Of a stretch of DNA of 64,000 bases, positions 1 through 12,400 are shown piece by piece (position 1 is the stretch's first letter; the number at the start of each line of letters is the position of its first letter). Source of the DNA: Odontesthes bonariensis (lineage: Eukaryota; Chordata; Actinopteri; Atheriniformes; Atherinopsidae); NCBI RefSeq assembly GCF_027942865.1, contig NC_134522.1:6988849-7052848 (forward strand), in the 5' to 3' direction. The position numbers and the translations under genes are program-made. The notes below the pieces were generated by a model. That model ran no database searches. It had not been told where the DNA came from and saw only the letters and a program-made list of their open reading frames with translations.

Positions 1-351
1 TATAGTAGAAAGTTCCCACTTTTTTTTTTTTTAAACATAGAACCTTGACAACACATAATAGACAAAGAATAACATAAATCATGTATCTAAATAAATAACA
101 ACAACAACAATAAATAATAATAATAATAATAAACATCAACAAAACAATATATGGGGGGGGGGTATAATAAAGCACAATAAGGACACCTACAGTGTACTAC
201 AAGACTATTTAAATCTGAATTTAAGCTATGTGGGGTTAGCCTCTAGTTCTTTCATATTATCAAAGTGAGTGATAATGGGTTGCCATCTCAAATTAAACTT
301 ATTCATTGAACCTCTAAGGGTGAATTTTATCTTTTAAAAGATAAAGCTCAC
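1..351. repeat. intronic simple repeats at left edge
   Basis: A T-run (20-32), CAA/TAA microsatellite (98-132) and a G-run (152-161). No coding exon seen. Confidence 0.6.
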
Positions 352-444
352 CTTTTTGTGGCTGTTTGTTGCAGAGTTGGACCCAACTTCTCCAGGCTTT
401 CACCCCGTAGACGTGGTTCAGTTTGGAGGCGGCCGGGGTGGCTA
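352..444 (-). CDS. zmym4: zmym4 exon opening the DUF3504 region
   Basis: Encodes SKLNHVYGVKAWRSWVQLCN, matching LKYMYGVNAWKNWVQ at the start of the DUF3504/KCTD1-like C-terminal domain. The donor (GTGAGC) is clear and leaves phase 1. The acceptor is uncertain: 444 gives the right phase but a weak pyrimidine tract, and the frame stays open to about 530. The remaining exons lie left of the window. Confidence 0.82.
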
Positions 445-3400
445 CTGCACGGCGGCCGACCAACCCGGTCCGCCTGCGACCCTGCACGCTCAGACAGCAA
501 AAAGTCCCGGTAAAGACGGTAAAACGTCCCAACCCTTTTCTTCACTTTCCCCCCGAAGCCACGCCTCTAGAGTACATGAACGCGCACGAGCACGAAGGTG
601 CACGAGCGCTGTTCTGACAGCAAGCATCGATCGTTGCCGTATTTAGTATTTAGTTTATGCTAACTATACGTTTAATAATGCTAGGTGCTAGCCAAGCTGG
701 CTCTAGTTTAGCTTCCTGCCAAGCGTCTGGACGCGTAATTCGTTCACGGAGCAGGGTACGCGCATGGGGGGGGGGGGGGGGGTGGGGGGGGGGGGGGGGG
801 GAGGAGCAGATTGCAGTTTGATAGACGGCATCAGTATCCAATCATTGTGAACGGTCCGTTCAGTATGATTGTTTTTCCTAGATTGTACGTTCTAGAGGCC
901 ACTAAAACCTTTCATTTTGCATTTTGAATATAGCCCCACAGTATGATAAAACCTCCCCCGTGTTTTACTGTAGTTAGGGTTGTTTTTTCTCCTTTTTGGC
1001 TTAACTTTATTGCCTGAATAGCTCTACTTTTTGCCCCAGAAGTGGCTTCTTTCTTGGCCTTCACCCATGAAGCCCTTGTTGGGCTCCAGACTTGCTCCAC
1101 ATTGGCCTCTTTAGATGTCTCGCTTTGTTATCTTTCTTTCTTTCTTCTTAGAACCAGACACCGGAAGCGTCCTCACGGTTCTCAACTGTCCTAAAACTTT
1201 TGAAACGGACGTAACCAGCTGCTCCTGCTCTTATATTTCTATCGATTTGGACAAAGAGCTGATAATTGGGCTGCTTTAAGATGGTTTGTTACAGTAAAAA
1301 CTTAAAGAAGTTGCTCTTTTTTTAATGTTTCTGTGGACATGGCATGAGGTTTCAGAGGTTTACGCTGTTGATTAAATCATCTGTTTGTGGTAAATGTCGA
1401 CATAGCAGGTAAGTGAATGTTTATTGTGCTTTTAATCGATGATTTTTATAACCGTTTTAACATCTGGAAACATTTAGAGGTTGTTTTAGTAATAACTGGG
1501 TTTTTACAATGACTGCTTGGGCATCAGTTTGGTTTTGTTTTGTATCATTTGGTCCTTTAATATTCTAACACATAAGTCCCTAACAGCATAAATTATATAT
1601 AAATTATTTTCCACTTTAAAAGACTCATTCTTTTAAAACTACTTCAGGTTGAAACATACATAGCAAATATTAAATATATTTTTGCTGATTTTAACCCTTT
1701 ATAAGCCAGTATGTTCACTATATCCACAGTTTTTTACCCAAGAAACACCACAAAAAGGATTTCCTTCAAAAATATTTCAAGGAGTATTTAATTATTATTT
1801 CTATCAGGCCCTGAGATGAGTCAATGATTGGCAGCAACATTGATTTTCCTGCATTTTTACTTGCTGAAAACAGTAAAAAGCGTTAAATTTTGCTGCATGC
1901 TTTTAATGGTAAAGGTAGCTACATCTGGTGGATAAATACAACAATTAAATCTTCACATAAAGGATTGTGAGGGATGTGGGATCAGAAATAAGAGTTTTCA
2001 AAAACTTTCAACGGGACAAAAGCGTCGGTTATTGTGCAGATTTGCTATTTTAGACTAATTTAAGGAACTAAAAATTAAAATCCTCTGGCAAATTGGAGCC
2101 AAAATGGTTTGAAAATAAAAAAACTGGATGGCAAAAAACGTTCCTGAGATCTCCAAAGGAGCGCAGTGACACAAATTGTTTGCTGGTTTTGTTCATGCGT
2201 GACGTTATTACAGTGATTCTGACACTCTGAGTGCAGTTATCTGTAATTTATTCATCACTTTTGGTTGCTTTCGTTGTTCTCGTTGAGTAAGATCAGCCCT
2301 GACTGGATTGAATATGACCCCATGAATCATAAAGTTCTATTCTTTAGTCAGATATGTTTTATTGTTAAACCTGCAGCCCAGTCTCTCCACAGGGATTTAA
2401 AGATCGTTGGCGGCTGCCTCTGAGTTTTCCTAAAACAGCTGAAACACACTAACACCATCAATTATCAGACTGAAGGGTTTGAGGAACAGCAACTTTCACT
2501 GTACTGGGAGATAAAGAGTCAAATTAGATCAAATGAATCTGAGATCTGCTAAAGATAGCAGATAAATCAGGGATGTCATACCCGTTTCCGGCCGGTGGAA
2601 CCCTCCCTGGATCTCTTCACTCCTCGCTGTGGAACAGTCGGCTTCTGATCCAACAACTCTGCAAAAACAATCGAGTGTTTGGCCTTGTAGCATCCCAAAC
2701 AACAACGCTGTCAAACTCGACTCAATCTGAGCTCTCACCAGACGGGAAGTCGGTTTCCAGGTCCATCACAGGCGAGGAGGGAGGCAGATCTTTGGGACTG
2801 GTGTCGGGAGGGCCGCTCGCCGTTTTGCTCGTTCCTGGCTGGATATCAAGCTGAAGATCGGCGGACTCTGGGCTCCGCTCCGAATGTACAGTAAGGTGCA
2901 GGTCAGTCTGTACTGCTTTGTGAGCCTTCTCATCCACAGGAACTGTGGGAGTGACAACTCCAGACTTCATGTCTCCGGTAGAAGTAAAGGTGCTCTGGTC
3001 TACAGAGTAAAGAAATCACAGTTTAGGGCAGGGGTGTCAAACTCAATTGCACAGGGGGCCAAAATTCAAAACACACTTTAGGTCGCGGGCCGAACAGAAT
3101 AAACGTTTATTGAACACACTAAAACTAAATGTTTTTTGAACATAAATATGAATAAAAACAGAAAGGAATGTTATTCTGGAATAAATAAACTTAAACTTTA
3201 AATAACTTAAAATATCTTGCTCTCCATAAAAATATATCCACTCAAAATTATACAAGTTAGAAATATGAACGTGCTGCAAAAAAACGCCTGAAAAAAAAAA
3301 ATATATTAAATATTAAATAAAATATTGTGACAGTGCTTGTGCTTTAAGTCAACATTAAAATAACAAATCAAAACATTTGAATTTCTTTGCTTTTGTCATT

Positions 3401-6400
3401 TTATATATATATATATAAAAAAAAACTTAAATTTTAAATATGCCAAATGATTTTACTCTCCATAAAACTTTCTCCTGTCAAAATTATACGAGTTAGAAAT
3501 ATGAACATGCTGCAAAACAAAACCTGGAAATGTAAATAAAATTTGTGCTTTTCAGCAATAACAAAGAACGAATCAAAACATGCAGTTTTCTTTGCTCTTA
3601 TGCCATTTTATATGGGATCTGTAGTTTATTGTGTTACCGGCGCTTCATATTGCCGGGCCATTAGTAACAATAATATAAAATGATCTCGCGGGCCGTGTCT
3701 TCATAGGACTTAAATGCTTAAAAACTGGGATAAAATCGCAGTATTTCCAAGCCTTCACCTGCTGTGGAAACAGATTCCTGTTTTTCTTCTTCTGCAAACG
3801 TCTCTGACTGGACACCAGCCTCTTTGGTGTCTTTGGCCTGTGGTGGCACTACAATCGGTACTGGAACCTTGAACAAACAAGAGAGTTTGATTTTCTGCCG
3901 CTAACACTAATAAAAAACATCTATTAATCATTAGATTTCCTACAAAGTAAGTGAAGTGTAATGAGACATACAGGCACAGGTATCACCATCGGGACAGGTG
4001 TGTGCTGGGAGTACATGTTCATAGGCACTGGAATGAAGACTGGTACTGGGACTGTAACCATTAACACCTTCACATTCTCCTTCCCTGTTGTGGAAAAAAT
4101 TAAGCAAATCATTTTAAAAAGAAAAAATGTCAAATAAATCCCCAAAAAGACACCTTCTACGTGACAAAATATGACGAAATAAAGTTTAAAATGTGCGGCA
4201 CTATGGAGTTAGCAGAAAGAAAACTCGATTCAAGTGTGATTTTTATCTAAAAAATGTCAAATAAACATGTGTTTGACACACATTTTGTTACAATTGGAGG
4301 AGATTTGAACTGTTAAACTGTAGCTTTCTATATTTTATTTTTACTGGAATCCAATATAAAGAAATGTGACGATGCACCATCAGTCATATCGTTACCTTCC
4401 TAAAATAATCGCTTAAGTAATTTTTTCAGGAAACACAAAAAACTCCCCCCAAAAGTTAAATTATCGCATAAAATAATAATTTCAGTCAGTAAGTATGTAT
4501 CAAAGGATGATGCTTGACATATAAGAACACTTATTTTTCATTAAAACTAAGATTAAATAAATGACTTAGGCATTTTTTGGATCACACCTTTGATGACAAA
4601 ATGACTTAGGCCATTATTTTAGGAAGGTGACGATTGTACAATATAGTCTTTTCCAGGCTTTAATATGAATGCAATAGCTAGATTTGGCCAGCAGATGTCA
4701 GCATTTCTTCTATAACAGCTGAATTATACCAGTTTTTATCCACATCTGCTCCAAACCATCAAAAACATTGTCTTTAACATCTTAAAATCACTGCAAAGTT
4801 AAGTTACAATGATTTACCGAAGCTTATTATTGTTTATCATGGCGTTTGCACATCCTCAAAATGAATCATCAGCCCAAAACGAGGCCATTCGTGTAGGAAA
4901 TAAAATAAAAGTAACAGTCACACACGTTTTCTTTTCTCTGAAATGTCATTTATTGACATTATTTGCTTAAAGAAAAACAATCTTTTCAATTTACTTGTAG
5001 GAAAAAAAAAAAGGGAGAAAAATTAAACATGCAAATACAGAAAATATGAGGAAAAACATAGTTGGGTGTTAAATATGTAAACGTCAGAGAAGTAATACAA
5101 AGTTTGAATCAGCTCTTGTTTGAACTGAGTCAGGGGTAAACGTCAGATGAATTTAAGACAGCCTCGGTTGAACGCATCAGTAAACCACACATTCAGACAT
5201 TAAAAACAGTGGAACAATGCAGTTAGATGGACGTCAGCACGACTCAGGGAGCTCAGAAGTGAAGGAAGATTTCAGATTAATCTCAAATTAAAGATGAGAG
5301 CGAACACCTGAGTGCACGTTCAGGAACCATCGATCCTCTCAGCCAACGCTAAATCCCTCTATGTCTTTCACAAAATCTATTAATTATTATTTTTTTAACT
5401 CCCTCTGGATTACATTACGACACTTCTGTGAAATGAAGTCTACAACATTGTCCTAACAAGACAAATTCCTCTACAAGTGTAGTGAAAATCCTACAGAAAC
5501 GAGTGTTTTCTGAAGCACTCAAACGCAAAAAAACACCAACTTAACACTGTTTACTGGACAATTTCATTCATAAAAAGGAACGTTTAGTAGCACGGCTGTC
5601 TGGGTCCACTTTGCCCATGAAGTAAAGAGCCAAATAATAAACTCGGCCTAAATAATGTTCAACTGGGGATCCACATTAGATGGATGATTTCAGGACACCT
5701 GGCATTGTACCATGACTGGAAAACAGCTTCAATGACACGTTTTCATGTATTCTGACACACAATTCATGAGGTAATATCTTTTTTTTAAATAAAATATTAC
5801 AGTACGATTTTTTTTGTCAGCTTTAGACAAACAAAATACTCTTTAATGGCAGGAAAATACAGAGAGTCATGCAATTCTGCTCCTGCAGATTGGATCATAA
5901 ATACTACAATCTTTATTATAAAAATACAGAAGCACCTTCTTTTTTGACTCCATCTGCAGTGCCTGTTGGCAAATACATTTTGCATGAAAACTGAGAAAAG
6001 CTCAACTAGCTCTGGTCTTGCTCCCAAAAAGGTTTTTGAGTAGTGTTGGTGTGAACACGAGCGTCCACGACGGCGTCTCCGGTCAGCTGATCAGGAAGCT
6101 GTGGAGAAAAAAACCCAAGTGACACACTCGACCCTCTTAAGAAGTCGGTATAAATTTAAACAAATAACGTCAGCAGATTTGTTTTACTTTGACTAAAACA
6201 TGACAGAATTAACACCAAAGTTAGTATGGTTACTTAACGAGACTAACTCTTATTTTCTACATGTTTAAATGTTAATGAATTAAAGGGACAGTTCGGGTAG
6301 CAGCTTGTAGCTTATGGGGAAGCTAAGCTAACAGCTACTGAGAGCAGGGATAAAAAATAAATAAATAAAAAGAACAAGTTTTCAGCATCTTAAACAGCTC

Positions 6401-9400
6401 AGAAATTAGATAGAAACTTAGTAAATGCTACATTGTACTTTTCTTTTTTGACAAACGTCACTATTACACGTTTCTAAGGTAACGGAAACTCTTGGTCAAT
6501 TAGCTTCTTTTGCTAACTTTCCACCTACGTCAAATCTAGTTTTTATTACTTAAGAAATGTTGCAAAGTTAACTCCGATTGTGTCACGCTCAACTGGAAAT
6601 GATTATTCATGCATTTATTTACTCATCTCTGGATTATTATTGTGATTCTTTGTTCACTTTTCTTAGCAAAAAGCTTCCTGGAACATCGGCTCTGAGGCTC
6701 CTAACGAAGTCCTCTGAGTACTCGCATGTCACCTTGTTGCTAATTCAGCTCGCCATCAACTTCAGAGTCCACGTTAAGATGCCGGTTTGAACTTTTAGAG
6801 CTCCGCATGGACACAGAGAGCTTTTACAGAGTATGTCACTGAGGAATATCTCTCCCACTGAGCCCGAGATGGTTTGTGATATTCATCTCAAAAGGAGTCT
6901 CACACAGATAACATTTAACTTCTTACATCAGACCGTTGTTTACTTTGTCACCATTTTCTCAACCGCGCGACGTCCGTCCGTCCGTCCGTCCGTCCTTCCA
7001 GATATCCTTCAGATGTCCTCTTACCTCCCCAGAAAAAGGCGCGTTGTCGTCTTATCTCTCGTCTTATTTGCTCATTTTCACTGTTTTGTACCCGTAGTTT
7101 TGGGATTAGACAGAACTGCGAGTCACGGCTGATACGTTAAGCAGCGACAAAGTGAACAGGGAACGGTCTGATGCAAGAGAAAATGTTGTGAAACAAATCT
7201 ACAATGTAGGATTCGCTAAACCGCCATTAAATTTCTGAGGTTTGAGCTGTTTTAGATGGTGAAAATCCGCTCTCAGCAGCTGTTAGTTTAGTTCCTCCCT
7301 GATTCTCCAAACACAGAGCCGTTAAGATACTAAATACTCAGAAGTACTTTGCATAAATACACCCGAACTGTCCCTTTAAATCGTTGGTGTTACTCAGGTG
7401 GCTCACCTTCCGTTTCCAGTTCGGGAGCCGTTTTGTAGATCAGCCGGGTGTGGTAGAGTTCAAAGCACGGCACAGGACAGAGGCTGGGCTCTCCTGAACA
7501 CGTCTTACAGTAAAACCACGTCTGTGTTTTTGTTTTCCCACAATCCTTCACTTCAGACCGCTCCTCTTCCTCTCCGCCCACCCTGAGAGAGGCTGCTCCG
7601 CCCCCTTCCTCCTCTCCTCTCTTCCCCGGCTCCTCACCCTCCACCATCTTCTGCTTCTTCCTCTCTTTCTCCTCTTCCTCCACCTTTTTTCTCTTGTGGT
7701 GCGAGCAGACCTTGCAGTCAGAGTTTGTCTCCCTCTTCCCCAGGAAATGGCGCCCGGTTAGGCGTGCCGGCACGCCGTTACACGGCTGAGTTTGCTCCTG
7801 ATGTTTCGGTGATGGTCGGTCGGGCTGCGAGGACCTATCTAGTAGAGCTGGTGCAATTATTAAAACAACTAATTGTGAGCAACGAATAATTAAACGAATT
7901 CCCTCAAAAAAAAAAGGGAGGAAATAAAGTATGTTTTGACAAATAACCAAGTTAAGGAACCACAACTATGGCTTGTGGGAGCAAGGCTACAGTATTTCGT
8001 GACATTAGTGCCAATAATAACCATTAAAATGAGAACATCCTGGGAGAAAATTAAGACATTCCATATTTTCAGAGCCCTAAAACAAAAGTTTTGACACTAA
8101 AATAATCAAAATAAAATCGCAGAAAATAACAAGTGTGTTTTAATAAATCTAACTCGTCTTATTTTGAAGGGGTGTACTACAAAGAGAGATTAGTGAGGCA
8201 TTTTGAGCCTAAAGTTAGAGTTTTGTGGCACAAAGGTGGCTCTAATTTAACCTGGCTAGACTTCGGTCAGCTTTGATTTACAGACGAGGCGTGTTTATCA
8301 CGGCGTCCACACGCATGTCCTCAAAAATTAAAGCTACACATACAGGCTGCAATATGCAGGTGACCAGTAGGGGCAGTATACATTTAACTGGATGTGGGGT
8401 CACATTGGCAGTGGTATACCGGTATCTGTTTGTTCGTAGGGGAAAATGTTGCCGTTATTTTGGCGCCCATAACAGATTAAGTTACACAAACGTGTTATTA
8501 AAAAGCAGTTTCAGGTTAATTCATCTGTAAAAAAAAAAAAACGACATAATTTCATAGATTCTTTTCTCGTTTATGTCCCAGGCAGCAAACATCAGACTGA
8601 ACCAACATTTAAATGATGTCGGGCAGAAGAACTGAATCGATCTTTGGGAACTTGAAATAAAAGACCTGTTTAGGCACGAGGTCGCTCAGCTGGTTGAGCG
8701 GGAAGGGAAACCTTCTGCTCACTTTCCTGTCCAAGCTACACTCTTCATAAAGGCTTCGAGAACCGAAAAAAATCTTACTATTGCTGATATTTGATCTAAG
8801 AAAGATTAAATTATTCTATACATCAAGAATATTTAGTCAATAAAATCTATTTCCCTTTGATTTAACCTGATTCTTAAGATGATTTCTACATTATTTTTCA
8901 AATAGTATCAAAGCTAAATGCGTCTTTTAGAATCTATTAAACCTGTAAATTCAAACCTGCTCTTTTTATGAATCAAGTTTCAGGGGATTGGAGTATTTTG
9001 TGCCGAAGATGGCGTGTAAAATACCTATTTTTAAGTCAGCGTGAACAGAGAGTGGAGCGGAAAGCCTGAGTAGCAGAAAGATCGTGACCACCTAACCTGG
9101 CTGTGTTGAACTGCTCCGTAGTACACCCCTCATCCCTGAAGCACGTGCCACAGAAAAACAATCACAGAAGCTTAAAAATAGCCTCAAAATGAGACCTAAT
9201 CCTCCACGACTGAAAGCAGTTTGATTTGATCAGCTGAAAGAGCGACATAAGTTATGGCAACGATGTTCCAAACGTCTGCAAAAGTGCTTTGTGTTCGTAC
9301 TTTCTGTATCTCAGTCAGGTCGGCAACGCTGCGCTGAAACAAACATCAACTAGCCAAACTGGTTCAAGTAACTCTTGTAGTTACCTCCTGATTCGGTGGG

Positions 9401-12400
9401 CAGCTGGCACATGATTTCTTGGTCCACGGTGAACGGTCGGCACAGAACCGACTTGTTCTTCATCTGACGGCGACGGGGCGTGGACGCACGCATGGCGTCG
9501 GTCTGAGTGCTGGCCTGGACGTGGACATAAAACAACTCTGAGTGACTAAGACTGGACTTCCTTCTTAATTCACTTTTCTCCAATCAAACGCAGCCTTTGT
9601 AGTCATTTATACACAGGACAGCAGATCTGAGTCACACAGGTGTATTAAGGAGAACTGGATGCCCCTCCCCCCTCACAGATATGACCTATTCTTCTGAGAT
9701 ATGCAGCCCACTCCACTCAAATGACAAAAACAAAAGGTTTCAAGGATTAAAAAGTCATTAAATAAAGTTAAAAAATCCACAGGACAGAAACTAGGCTTAC
9801 AAACACCTGGCTTTCAGATCAGTAGCCATGTAAACTTATTAAAACCTGGTGGGATATGCTCATTTTCACACTTACACGCTATAAAACCAGATGTTTATTG
9901 ACAGATGTTTAATTTGCCATGTTTACTGGCAAAAACAAGGAGTCAAAAGCTTAGATTTTAGTCAAGAGTCTCCATCGTCTATATTTTTAAAGCAGACGTC
10001 CAAAGAAAGCTAACAGAGCAGAGCTTTTATCCACATATTTTCGGGCCCTTACAGGGTACACGCTCACTGTGGTGTTTTAGATAAATCTGGTGTTTGCGGA
10101 GAATACGTTTTGAATAGGGCTGGGCGAGTTAACTCGTTATTATCGCGTTAACTCGCTAATTATTTAACGCCGACAAATATTTTAATCGCACATTAACGCA
10201 GGTTTTATTTATATATTTTAATTTAAAAAGGCTTTTGTGCCTTTAATGGATAGGAAAGTTCAGAGAGACAGGAAGCAGGGGGCAGAGAGAGGGGGAACAA
10301 CACGCAGCACAGGGCCGTCCGATGCAGGACTCCAACCGGGGCCAGCTGCAGCGAGGACTATAGCCTCTGTACATGGGGCGCCTGCTCAACCCAGTACGCC
10401 ACAGACCACCCCTGTTTTTTTATTTATTTTATTTTGTAAAAGTCTGTTGCTCACAGGCTTTTATTTTGTAAAAGTCTGTTGCTCACAGGCTTTTATTTTG
10501 TAAAAGTCTGTTGCTGCCTGCTGCGGAACCGGAAAAGAAAGTAATCGGCGGATCCACCAAACATGGAGAAGGGTACGGAACTTTTACTCGGCCATTTTCA
10601 TTTTAAAGTTCTTCCAGACGGCGGAGTCGACAGAACCAAAGTCATCTGTAAACACTGCCAAGTTGAATTGTCTTCTCAGCGTAGTAGTTCCAGTCTAAAA
10701 TATCACTTAAAGGCAAAACACACAACTGATAGCAGCAAGTCATTCAAGGAAACAGACAGTGGAGCGAGGCTTCTACATAAAAACTACAGAAAGATGCTGA
10801 TGTTAAAAGTGTGTTTGCACAACAAATGTTATGGCACTTTCATTCATATGGCAGCACATTTATAATAAAACTAAATGCTAAAAGCTATACACTACTTTTG
10901 GATTCATTTTTGGATTTTGCGTACAAATGCGATTAATCGTGATTAATCAGGGAAATCATGTGATTAATTAGATTAAAAGTTTTAATCGTGGCCCAGCCCT
11001 AGTTTTGAACCACATGAGTTTGACAGCCGACCCCTGGGAAACAAACACCAGAGTAGCAGCATCTCTTCATAAATCCGTGCTCTACTTGTTTGCATTGGCA
11101 GCTCAGAGTTATCGTCTGTGCTCCACATCCTGTGCTGCTCATTCTGCTCCAGGGACTGTTTGCTTTGTCACCTTTGTCAGTTCACTTTACTCTCCCTGCA
11201 TGAGAGGTTTTCAGTAGATAATACCAGATAGTAATAGAAAATAAATCAGTTGATGTTCGTTTCCACCTCTGGACGCAGAGGTTAACGGAGGAGCAGCTTC
11301 TGGAATAGCAGAGTCAAAACAACATCTTTTCAAAGCGGCAAATGGTGGACTAGAAATATAAAATATGCTAAATGCACGATATGTTCCATTTAAAAAGTCT
11401 AACCTGAGACAAACACACAGACACAGTACATACGTGGTCGAGGTTCTTGCCGTCTACGTTGGAGGTCGGAAGCGCTCCTACGAAACAGGAATGAAAACAA
11501 CACTGCTGTAAACCGGCAGAGTGTGACTGTAACTGGCTGAAACATTTAAGGAAAACTAACCGAAAATACAAGCTTTGGTAAAACAACAGAATCAAAACAT
11601 TTCAGAAAACACTGAAATAAACCAGGAAGCATTAAAAGACACAACAATGCAGAAAAAACCGAGGCTAAACACACACTTCAAATCATTTTTCCAACCATAA
11701 AAGCAAACACGACAGCACAAAAACACCAGAAATTACAAAAGAAAACAACATTTCTCAAAGGTTTTGGATTTGTTGTGTTTTTTTTATGAATGCCAAATCT
11801 TCTAAACTGTCACATTTCCAGTTTGTTGCCGTTGTTTTGAGCAGTTCAGGGCCACGTATGCATGTTTAAAAGGTTTATAAGTATATGGTTTACACTTCAT
11901 GGGAAAAAAAACTGGAAATCAAAAATATCTGGCAGCTCTTTCTTTTATTATTCAACCTTTATTTAACCAGGCAAGTCATTAAGAACATGTCCTTATTTAC
12001 AATGACGGCCTGGAAACACGAAAAAAAAAAAAAAAACTTTGAGGAAACTGAGGTAAAAGAGCAACAATTTAAAATTAGGTGAATACAATCTTAAGAAAAT
12101 GATAAAAAACTACAATCAATACAGCAAGACAGAAACTAAATACACATGAAGCGTTTCCCCCCCATTAGCTTATTGTAAAGAGTCGCTGTAACATGTAGAA
12201 AATGGCAACAACACAGCAGCAAACCAACAGTTTGTGACGTGATCTTACCGGTCAGAGCGGTGTCCGCCGACACGTTGGGCTGAGTGGCCGAACCGTTGGC
12301 CAACGAGACGACGTCAGCGATGACGGGATTCATCTTTGAGTTGTGGTGGGGCTGTGTTGGAGCTACAGGAAGGAGGGAAACGAGGGGTCACAACCAGCCT

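Larger units (their letters stand above)
10115..11001 (+). mobile_element. hAT transposon, internally deleted, with 8-bp TSD
   Basis: Ends TAGGGCTGGGC and GCCCAGCCCTA, flanked by perfect GTTTTGAA duplications (10107-10114, 11002-11009). It keeps a BED zinc-finger exon of the transposase and contains a nested SINE and a 31-bp tandem repeat (10435-10515). Confidence 0.92.

Noticed and set aside
7390-7965. Stand-alone single-exon gene of 191 residues
   Set aside because: The part upstream of 7838 is hydrophobic junk with no similarity, while a splice acceptor at 7838 and a donor at 7407 fit zmym4 phases.
8673-8745. tRNA gene
   Set aside because: Only an A-box-like stretch is present; no B box or cloverleaf, and it lies inside a MITE.
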